Source: an uncultured Streptococcus sp. (GTDB lineage Bacteria > Bacillota > Bacilli > Lactobacillales > Streptococcaceae). Taken from it: 8,491 bases of DNA. The DNA lies in contig CABREZ010000063.1 in NCBI GenBank assembly GCA_902470035.1, positions 1-8,491 on the forward strand, written 5' to 3'. Below, piece after piece: positions 1 to 4,789 of the stretch; positions within the stretch are counted from its first letter, which is position 1; each line of letters opens with the position of its first letter. The translations under genes were made by a program, and so were the position numbers. The notes under the pieces are model-generated. The model did not search any database. It was not told the origin of the DNA and saw nothing but the letters and a program-made list of their open reading frames with translations.

Positions 1-39
1 GGCTTTCTGTTGACGAGCTTCATTTTGTCCTGCTGTCAT
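1..39 (-). CDS. 5' end of an unidentified gene, cut by the window edge
   Basis: Only about 13 codons are visible, so the product cannot be named. From the ATG at 39-37 the frame reads MTAGQNEARQQKA with no stop and with codons (GCA, GGA, CAA, GAA, CGT, AAA) common in streptococci. A good sigma-A promoter ends about 15 nt upstream, so this ATG would have almost no leader and has no Shine-Dalgarno sequence. A second ATG at 23-21, in another frame (MKLVNRK), has AGGA four bases before it and would give a leader of about 23 nt; its positively charged start could be the beginning of a signal peptide, but too little is visible to say. I favour the first frame on codon choice and the second on ribosome binding site, so the start is undecided. 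That some gene starts here is better supported than which frame is used. Confidence 0.4.
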   Translation of the reverse strand, partial: MTAGQNEARQQKA

Positions 40-53
40 TTCGCACAAATTCT

Positions 54-82
54 ATTATACCACCAATACCAGTCCTTGTAAA
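54..82 (-). promoter_or_regulatory. Sigma-A promoter with extended -10 for the left-edge gene
   Basis: On the minus strand a -35 box TTTACA (82-77) is followed by a 17-bp spacer and a perfect -10 box TATAAT (59-54), preceded by TGG, which makes it an extended -10 (TGnTATAAT). Transcription should start near position 47-46. This is one of the two best promoters in the window and points off the left edge. Confidence 0.75.
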
Positions 83-220
83 GTTGCTTTCTCGTTTTTT
101 TATATTTCTTTCTATAACTGAAAAGTAAAATGACGGCTTCTGGCTAGCGACTTCCTAAATTTCTAATTTCTGACTTCGATTATCATGTATTTCCTTTCCT
201 GTCTTATAATATTTATTTTG

Positions 221-249
221 TTTACATGAATCTTTACAGCTCATTTACA
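221..249 (-). promoter_or_regulatory. Candidate WalR/VicR (YycF) binding site, direct TGTAAA repeats
   Basis: On the minus strand TGTAAA (249-244), five bases, TGTAAA (238-233), six bases, TGTAAA (226-221). The first pair matches exactly the published WalR/VicR consensus TGTWAH-N5-TGTWAH, the binding site of the essential cell-wall response regulator of Firmicutes. A possible -10 (TATTAT, 211-206) lies downstream without a recognisable -35; a start near 199 would put the box centre at about -42, the usual place for an OmpR-family activator. The link to WalR is by motif only. Read on the other strand, TTTACA at 11-12 bp spacing also resembles PhoP-type boxes. Confidence 0.4.
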
Positions 250-374
250 GCTAGTCAAGTATGATTGTTTTAACAGTCTCCCAAATATCTCTAAATTGTA
301 CAAAGATTAAGAACATAAATGAGATGACTCTTCAAAAGATTCCCTATCTATTATTGACAGATTTGATTGTAAAA

Positions 375-390
375 TTGACACCTTTGTCAA
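375..390. promoter_or_regulatory. 16-bp perfect palindrome, possible operator
   Basis: TTGACA-CCTT-TGTCAA, two perfect 6-bp arms around four bases. It is 13/16 identical to the core of the palindrome at 4697-4718. An extra TTGACA lies exactly 21 bp upstream on the plus strand (354-359). It is too short and AT-rich to be a terminator in either direction, so a protein-binding site is the more natural reading. The regulator is unknown. The TTGACA arms could also serve as -35 boxes; the best plus-strand partner is only a weak CACAAT at 18-bp spacing. Confidence 0.35.
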
Positions 391-432
391 AAAATTTACA
401 CAATTAACATCTATTATACGGTTCATATCATC

Positions 433-461
433 AAAAAAACCATCTCCTAGAAGAGATGGTT
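433..461 (-). terminator. Rho-independent terminator of the gdpP-rplI-dnaB-veg operon
   Basis: On the minus strand a 9-bp perfect stem, AACCATCTC (461-453) with GAGATGGTT (446-438), encloses a 6-nt loop and runs into a T tract (439-433, seven T). It starts 27 nt after the veg stop codon. The plus strand has no T tract beyond the hairpin, so it works in one direction only. Confidence 0.9.
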
Positions 462-486
462 GGAATGGGTAGATCACCCTAACCAA
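460..486 (-). other. Stem-loop between the veg stop and the terminator
   Basis: On the minus strand GGGT-GATCT-ACCC (479-467) sits inside TTGG (486-483) and CCAA (463-460), separated by a symmetric 3-nt internal loop. The spacing is exactly symmetric. The outer CCAA shares two bases with the base of the terminator stem, so the two structures could compete slightly. Stability is modest and a functional role is speculative. Confidence 0.25.
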
Positions 487-487
487 A

Positions 488-760
488 TTAGTCTAAGTAA
501 TGAATCAGATTTTTCTCAGTTAAAATATCTGAGTAAGTATACGATTCGACATAGGTCGTCGCTGGCTCACCAGGTAAACTATTTTCATTTGTATATTCGA
601 TAATAAACAAAGAAGGATAGACTTCAATTAATCGACCAAATTTATTTTTTTGACGTTTACGACCATTTTCCAAGGTCATTTCCACAATTTGGCCTTCATG
701 AGCCTTGATTTCTTCTTTGATTTTTTTCATTTTTGCTACATCAGTAAATGCATCACTCAT
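488..760 (-). CDS. veg: Veg family protein (DUF1021)
   Basis: This 90-residue protein belongs to the small Veg family, highly expressed in Firmicutes; in Bacillus subtilis Veg has been reported to stimulate biofilm formation, and the biochemical role is still unsettled. Family marks visible here are a charged N-terminal helix (about residues 8-22), a basic patch NGRKRQK (about 32-38), the YPSLFIIEY strand (about 48-56) matching the YPSVFVI strand of B. subtilis Veg, and the C-terminal SYTYSDILTE motif (about 73-82). The fold is expected to be a small beta barrel acting in the cytoplasm; no signal peptide or membrane segment is seen. The start lies 3 nt after the dnaB stop, and its ribosome binding site (AGAGG) sits inside the last dnaB codons, so the two are probably translationally coupled. 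It is the last gene of its operon. The C-terminal ending YLD is typical of streptococcal members as I recall them. Confidence 0.88.
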   Translation of the reverse strand: MSDAFTDVAKMKKIKEEIKAHEGQIVEMTLENGRKRQKNKFGRLIEVYPSLFIIEYTNENSLPGEPATTYVESYTYSDILTEKNLIHYLD

Positions 761-763
761 CCA

Positions 764-2119
764 TTATTCCTCTACTCTCTTTGATATGCTGGAGAATTTA
801 TTATATTCCTTTTGGAAGATTAACTCCACTGTCCCACGCGCTCCCGAACGGTTTTTTTCAATGATGACTTCAACCTTATTATTTGGCAAGCCTTCTTCTT
901 CCTCGCCTGCACGTTCATAGTAGTCATCCCGATATAGAAAGGCAACAATATCTGCATCCTGCTCGATGGATCCTGATTCACGGATATCTGATAGAACTGG
1001 ACGTTTATCTTGTCGTTGTTCGACTCCCCGAGATAGCTGACTGAGGGCAATCACAGGAACCTTTAATTCCTTCGCCAAAATTTTTAATTGACGAGAAATT
1101 TCTGATACTTCCTGTTGACGGTTTTCGCGTCCAGTCCCGGTAATCAACTGCAAGTAGTCGATGAGGATTAGACCGAGATTACCTGTCTCTTGTGCTAATT
1201 TTCTAGAACGAGACCGAATTTCTGTAATTCGAATACCGGGAGTATCATCTATATAAATGCTTGCATTGGCTAGATTTCCTTGTGCAATGGCATATTTTCG
1301 CCACTCATCGTCTGTCAGCTGACCCGTACGAATTGAATGGGATTCAATCAAGCCCTCTGCTGCCAACATCCGGTCTACCAAGCTTTCAGCACCCATTTCC
1401 AGCGAGAAAATAGCAACTGTTTTATCCAACTTAGTTCCAATATTTTGGGCAATGTTTAGAGCAAAGGCAGTTTTACCAACCGCTGGACGAGCTGCAAGAA
1501 TAATCAACTCTTCTTCATGAAGACCTGTTGTCATATGATCAAGATCTCGATATCCCGTTGCAATCCCAGTAATATCTGTTGTCTGCAAAGACCGAGTTTC
1601 AAGACTTCCAAAGTTGATATTTAAGATATCCTTGATATTCTTGAAACCACTCCGGTTGGCATTTTCACTAACATCAATCAGAGCTTTTTCTGCACCTGCA
1701 ATAATTTCATCCGACGGACTCGCTCCATCATATGCTTGATTGATGCTCTCCGTTAAACGAGCAATCAGGCGTCTTAGAACCGCTTTTTCAGAAACAATCT
1801 TTGCGTAATATTCCGCATTGGCTGAGGTCGGAACAGAGTTGATAACTTCAGCTAGATAAGAGAGACCACCAATATTTTGCAAGTCCCCTTGGCTATCTAA
1901 AATATTGCGAACTGTAGTCGCATCAATAGCATCTCCCCTGTCTGCGAGGTCAATCATCGCCTTAAAAATTAACCGATGGGCATATTTAAAGAAATCTGCT
2001 GGCTCAATAAACTCACGAACAAAAACCAGTTTTCCCTCATCAATAAAGATGGCTCCTAAGACAGATTGCTCTGCTTGGATATCTTGAGGCTGGGTTCTTA
2101 ATTCTTCTATCTCAGCCAT
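764..2119 (-). CDS. dnaB: Replicative DNA helicase DnaB (named DnaC in some streptococci)
   Basis: This protein is the hexameric helicase that unwinds DNA 5'-3' at the replication fork and recruits primase. The 451 residues comprise an N-terminal primase-interacting domain (about 10-110), a linker, and a RecA-like ATPase domain (about 180-445). Visible motifs are Walker A ARPAVGKT (210-217), the catalytic Glu in FSLEMG (E241), Walker B LILIDYLQL with D321, the DNA-binding region around RENRQQEVSEISRQLK (331-346), the LSDIRESGSIEQDAD stretch (376-390), and the arginine finger in EKNRSGARG (R424). No intein is present. I chose the ATG at 2119 over the one at 2125 because AAAGGA (2131-2126) is six bases from the former and abuts the latter; the start MAEIEEL also fits other streptococci. 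It lies 24 nt after rplI and 3 nt before veg. Length is normal for the family. Confidence 0.97.
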   Translation of the reverse strand: MAEIEELRTQPQDIQAEQSVLGAIFIDEGKLVFVREFIEPADFFKYAHRLIFKAMIDLADRGDAIDATTVRNILDSQGDLQNIGGLSYLAEVINSVPTSANAEYYAKIVSEKAVLRRLIARLTESINQAYDGASPSDEIIAGAEKALIDVSENANRSGFKNIKDILNINFGSLETRSLQTTDITGIATGYRDLDHMTTGLHEEELIILAARPAVGKTAFALNIAQNIGTKLDKTVAIFSLEMGAESLVDRMLAAEGLIESHSIRTGQLTDDEWRKYAIAQGNLANASIYIDDTPGIRITEIRSRSRKLAQETGNLGLILIDYLQLITGTGRENRQQEVSEISRQLKILAKELKVPVIALSQLSRGVEQRQDKRPVLSDIRESGSIEQDADIVAFLYRDDYYERAGEEEEGLPNNKVEVIIEKNRSGARGTVELIFQKEYNKFSSISKRVEE

Positions 2120-2125
2120 AGTCAT

Positions 2126-2131
2126 TCCTTT
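2126..2131 (-). promoter_or_regulatory. Ribosome binding site fixing the dnaB start
   Basis: AAAGGA on the minus strand is six bases from the ATG at 2119-2117 and leaves no spacing to the ATG at 2125-2123, so the downstream ATG is the likely initiator. Confidence 0.75.
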
Positions 2132-2143
2132 CTAACGATGTAC

Positions 2144-2596
2144 TTAACCTTCATTTACTCGAATTTGGATAACACCTGTAATATCTTGATAAATTTTAAC
2201 AGGCACATCAATCAATCCAACAGAGCGAATTGGTGAAGCCACTTGAATGTGACGCTTATCGATTTTAATTCCAAATTGTTTTTGTAGTTCTTCTGCAATT
2301 TTTTTATTGGTAATCGAACCAAATGTACGTCCATCAGGACCAATTTTTTCTGTAAATTGGACAACGGTCGTTTCTTCTGCTAATTTTGCTTGAATGTCTT
2401 TCGCTTCTGCGACTAGTTCCGCATGGGCTTTTTCTTCAGATTTTTGCTTTCCACGAAGCTCCCCAATCGCTTGGGCGTTAGCTTCTTTGGCTAAATTCTT
2501 TTTAATCAAAAAGTTTTGCGCATAACCTGTTGGGACTTCTTTAATTTCCCCTTTTTTTCCTTTTCCTTTTACATCTGCTAAAAAGATAACTTTCAT
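2144..2596 (-). CDS. rplI: 50S ribosomal protein bL9
   Basis: This is a structural protein of the large ribosomal subunit that binds 23S rRNA near the base of the L1 stalk and helps keep the reading frame. The 150 residues show the standard layout: N-terminal RNA-binding domain with MKVIFLADVKGKGKKG and the signature GYAQNFLIKKNLAKEA (about 24-39), a long charged linker helix (about 40-75), and a C-terminal domain with GPDGRTFGSITNKKIAEEL (about 86-104) and DKRHIQ. Length and sequence are ordinary. The start codon overlaps the gdpP stop as ATGA, and a near-perfect GGAGG (2608-2604) seven bases upstream lies within the last codons of gdpP, which fits coupled translation of a very highly expressed ribosomal protein behind a signalling gene. 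dnaB follows after 24 nt. Confidence 0.98.
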   Translation of the reverse strand: MKVIFLADVKGKGKKGEIKEVPTGYAQNFLIKKNLAKEANAQAIGELRGKQKSEEKAHAELVAEAKDIQAKLAEETTVVQFTEKIGPDGRTFGSITNKKIAEELQKQFGIKIDKRHIQVASPIRSVGLIDVPVKIYQDITGVIQIRVNEG

Positions 2597-4569
2597 TCTT
2601 CTTCCTCCTTATCCTTTTGGACCTCTTCTTGAATACAGTCAATCAACTGGGCACGAACCTGATCGATGGTTACATCTTCCAATTGAGAAGCCGCCGAATT
2701 AAAGTGGCCTCCGCCTCCCATTTGCTCCATAATTTTTTGCACGTTGACTTTGCTTCTGCTTCGAGCTGAAATGGAAATGCTTCCTTGTTCATTCAATGCA
2801 ATAACAAAGGTCGCTTCAATTTTGGACATGGCCAACATACTATCCGCTGCTTTACTAATGGTGACTGTTCCATAAGGAACATCTGCTGCTCCTGTTGCCA
2901 CAATAATATGTGGGAAGACCATTTGACCATTTAGGATCAATTCATTTACTTCGCGGTACTCATCGAAGTTAATAGCTGAAATTTCCTGGATGAGGACACT
3001 ATCACTGCCTCGGCTTCGTAAATAACTAGCTACATCAAATGTACGGCTCGTTACACGAATAGAGAAATTCTTGGTATCCAACATAATTCCAGCCATCAAA
3101 ACACTGGCTTGTATCTTATTCAAGCGGTTCTTCTTAGAATTCTGGAACTGAAGCAATTCCGTAACCAACTCACTGGCACTACTTGCGCCACTTTCAATAT
3201 AAGTAATCATGGCATTTTCAGGGAAGTTTTCATCCCGCCTATGGTGATCAATGACAATGACTTGGTGAAACTTCTCATACAAATCATTTGAAAGCGTGAG
3301 AGCTGTCTTCGAATGGTCTACCATAATCAAAAGGGATTGATCGGTTACCATCCGTAGAGCATCTGAAACCGTTACGAGTTTAGTCGCTCCATCTGATTGA
3401 ATTTTTTCAACCGCTCGTTCGATATCCTGAGCCATAGACGTATCATCATAAACTGCATAAGAGCGTTCGTTGATATTGTTTGCAAATAATTGCATCCCAA
3501 TCGATGCCCCCAAAGCATCCATGTCTAATTTTTTGTGGCCAACAACAAATACCTGATCAACCGATTTAATTTTTTCGGAAATAGCTGTCATCATCGCACG
3601 AGTTCGTGTACGGGTGCGCTTGATAGCAGAGGCTGTCCCGCCTCCAAAGAAAATAGGATCCTTACCTTCTTCTTTTTCTTTCACAACCGCTTGGTCACCA
3701 CCTCGGACTTCAGCTAAGTTTAGATTCGATAAAGCAACTCTACCGATTTCATCATGTTTGCCATCTCCGTAAGAGAATCCCATACTTACCGTAATGGGTA
3801 ATTCACGATTTTTCGCTTCCTCACGGAATTGGTCAATAATAGAAAATTTAGATTCTATTAATTGTTCAAGGACCGTATAGTCGGTAAAGAGATAAAAACG
3901 ATCCATCCCAACTCTTCGGTAAAACATATGGTATTTTTCCGAGAATTCTTCAACAAAGTTTGCAATAAATCCATTGATGCTACTGATATCTGAATCAGAC
4001 ACAACATCTTCTAAATCATCATAGTTGTCTACGGACATAATCCCGATGACCGGCCTAGTCGTTACAAGACCAACGTTGGCCTCGTACTCACTTGAAGCGT
4101 CAAAAAAATAAACGACACTGGCATGGGAATCTAGATAAACAGAATATTTCTTATCTCCAATGGTTGCATAATGGCCTTTCCCTTCAAAAGGGATCGCCAA
4201 CACTTGTTGCAGGTATTCCACATCGAATTGCCCATCCTCAGTGGAGAAAATCAACTCCGCATAAGGATTGAACCACTCAACTTCATTGGTTTCACCGTTT
4301 ACCTTGATTACACCAACTGGCATTTTATCCAGTAGCGAGGCCAATCCATTTTCAGCCTGATGATTGACATATTGAATTTGTTCTAGCTCATCCAATTCTA
4401 CTTGCTTTAATTGATGAAGAAAGAGATAGATGACACCGGAAAGAATCAATAGAATCACAAATAAATTTACAATTGTGCCACCCAATAATCTGGAACTGAT
4501 GGCTAATATAATAAATGCTAACAAACCTACCATACAATAATGGATAGGAGTCATACGAAATTTTTTCAT
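2593..4569 (-). CDS. gdpP: Membrane c-di-AMP phosphodiesterase GdpP (DHH-DHHA1)
   Basis: This enzyme hydrolyses the second messenger c-di-AMP to pApA and so affects cell-wall, potassium and beta-lactam responses; the pneumococcal ortholog is called Pde1. The 658 residues show two N-terminal membrane helices (about 9-27 and 32-52), a PAS-like domain (about 60-165), a degenerate GGDEF domain (about 170-300) in which the signature is replaced by MDRFY (222-226), a basic RTRTRTR linker (319-325), a DHH domain with the metal ligands VGHKKLDMDALG (343-354), VDHS (417-420), DHHRR (441-445) and LDTK (497-500), and a DHHA1 domain with GGGGHFNSAAS (618-628). All key DHH residues are present, so it should be active. 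Possible starts also exist at 4605, 4590 and 4572. I chose 4569 because the mRNA probably starts near 4582, AGAGG is six bases away, and relatives begin MKKF. First gene of its operon; overlaps rplI by ATGA. Confidence 0.95.
   Translation of the reverse strand: MKKFRMTPIHYCMVGLLAFIILAISSRLLGGTIVNLFVILLILSGVIYLFLHQLKQVELDELEQIQYVNHQAENGLASLLDKMPVGVIKVNGETNEVEWFNPYAELIFSTEDGQFDVEYLQQVLAIPFEGKGHYATIGDKKYSVYLDSHASVVYFFDASSEYEANVGLVTTRPVIGIMSVDNYDDLEDVVSDSDISSINGFIANFVEEFSEKYHMFYRRVGMDRFYLFTDYTVLEQLIESKFSIIDQFREEAKNRELPITVSMGFSYGDGKHDEIGRVALSNLNLAEVRGGDQAVVKEKEEGKDPIFFGGGTASAIKRTRTRTRAMMTAISEKIKSVDQVFVVGHKKLDMDALGASIGMQLFANNINERSYAVYDDTSMAQDIERAVEKIQSDGATKLVTVSDALRMVTDQSLLIMVDHSKTALTLSNDLYEKFHQVIVIDHHRRDENFPENAMITYIESGASSASELVTELLQFQNSKKNRLNKIQASVLMAGIMLDTKNFSIRVTSRTFDVASYLRSRGSDSVLIQEISAINFDEYREVNELILNGQMVFPHIIVATGAADVPYGTVTISKAADSMLAMSKIEATFVIALNEQGSISISARSRSKVNVQKIMEQMGGGGHFNSAASQLEDVTIDQVRAQLIDCIQEEVQKDKEEEE
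2604..2608 (-). promoter_or_regulatory. Strong ribosome binding site of rplI inside gdpP
   Basis: GGAGG with a 7-nt spacer to the rplI ATG. The site and the purine spacer GAAGAAGA also encode the acidic C-terminal residues of GdpP. Confidence 0.85.
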
Positions 4570-4575
4570 CATAAA

Positions 4576-4580
4576 CCTCT
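4576..4580 (-). promoter_or_regulatory. Ribosome binding site deciding the gdpP start
   Basis: AGAGG lies three bases before the ATG at 4572 and six bases before the ATG at 4569. Spacing favours the latter. Both would be in the predicted transcript; the further upstream ATGs overlap the -10 box and would not be. Confidence 0.6.
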
Positions 4581-4588
4581 GTTGGGCC

Positions 4589-4597
4589 ATTATACCA
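4589..4597 (-). promoter_or_regulatory. Extended -10 promoter of the gdpP-rplI-dnaB-veg operon
   Basis: TGGTATAAT (4597-4589) is a perfect extended -10. There is no good -35 at 16-18 bp (the hexamer at 17 bp is TCGCTT), which is tolerated for TGn promoters. A start near 4583-4582 gives a leader of only about 13 nt with the ribosome binding site inside it. The nonamer is identical to the one at 62-54. Confidence 0.7.
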
Positions 4598-4696
4598 TAA
4601 AACATAAGAAAAAGCGAGGCCAGTCAAGCCTTTCCGCCCAAGAAATAGCTGACACAGATCATGGTCCAATCGCTTATTTGCCAAATGTGGTAAAGG

Positions 4697-4718
4697 ATGT
4701 TTACAGCTTTGTAAACAT
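4697..4718. promoter_or_regulatory. 22-bp perfect palindrome, possible operator
   Basis: Two 9-bp arms ATGTTTACA and TGTAAACAT flank GCTT. Its 16-bp core matches the palindrome at 375-390 at 13 positions. It lies between the mnmG terminator and the gdpP promoter, about 115 bp upstream of the predicted gdpP transcription start. No T tract follows on either strand, so a protein-binding site is more likely than a terminator. The TGTAAA half-sites also resemble WalR half-sites, though here inverted rather than direct. Confidence 0.45.
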
Positions 4719-4728
4719 ACAGTAAAAT
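4700..4728 (+). promoter_or_regulatory. Possible plus-strand (antisense) promoter overlapping the palindrome
   Basis: TTTACA (4700-4705), a 17-bp spacer and TAAAAT (4723-4728), five of six matches to each consensus box. A transcript would begin near 4735 and run antisense to the 3' end of mnmG. The palindrome covers the -35 and part of the spacer, so a protein bound there would block it. In AT-rich DNA such matches arise by chance. Confidence 0.25.
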
Positions 4729-4733
4729 GAGAA

Positions 4734-4759
4734 AAGAAGTAGCTGTTTGGCTACTTCTT
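4734..4759 (-). terminator. Intrinsic terminator after mnmG
   Basis: A 10-bp perfect stem, AAGAAGTAGC (4759-4750) with GCTACTTCTT (4743-4734), and a 6-nt loop, followed on the minus strand by the T-rich TTCTCATTTT. It begins 24 nt after the mnmG stop. The T tract is interrupted, so some read-through into gdpP is possible. Confidence 0.75.
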
Positions 4760-4771
4760 CCACATATTTAC

Positions 4772-4789
4772 ATCCTAATAAGTTAGGAT
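4772..4789 (-). other. Stem-loop spanning the mnmG stop codon
   Basis: ATCCTAA (4789-4783) and TTAGGAT (4778-4772) pair around CTTA; the stop codon TAA is in the 5' arm. Ribosomes would open it while terminating. Weak (AU-rich) and possibly fortuitous. Confidence 0.3.

Larger units (their letters stand above)
40..487. other. AT-rich intergenic region of about 450 bp without a convincing gene
   Basis: This stretch lies between the veg stop codon and the left-edge gene. From right to left it holds the veg-end stem-loop and terminator, a 16-bp palindrome, a direct repeat of TGTAAA, and the left-edge promoter. The rest (about 83-215 and 255-350) is AT-rich, with stops in all frames. A minus-strand ATG at 186-184 has a good AGGAAAGG site but is followed after seven codons by TAG, so I do not call a gene. 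The segment 140-176 has a short tandem AGAAATT motif and could be remnant sequence, but I recognise nothing in it. Confidence 0.6.

Noticed and set aside
163..186. Minus-strand ATG with a good AGGAAAGG ribosome binding site
   Set aside because: The frame stops at TAG after seven codons (MIIEVRN); no continuation is seen in other frames that would suggest a simple frameshift.
366..404. Larger imperfect inverted repeat ATTGT…ACAAT around the 16-bp palindrome
   Set aside because: Its centre is 2-3 bp off the centre of the inner palindrome and the arms contain mismatches; probably AT-rich coincidence.
2981..3717. Several plus-strand ORFs of 60-115 codons opposite gdpP, mnmG, mnmA and dnaB
   Set aside because: They are antisense shadows of well-identified genes, with no ribosome binding sites or recognisable domains.
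4609..4634. AGGC/GCCT mini-hairpin followed by CGCTTTTT on the minus strand upstream of gdpP
   Set aside because: A 4-bp stem is too weak for a terminator, and it lies directly before the gdpP promoter where none is needed.
4570..4684. Minus-strand frame starting from a TTG before gdpP (ANKRLDHDLCQLF…)
   Set aside because: It runs through the gdpP promoter and on in a frame overlapping gdpP itself, has no ribosome binding site, and its composition is not protein-like.
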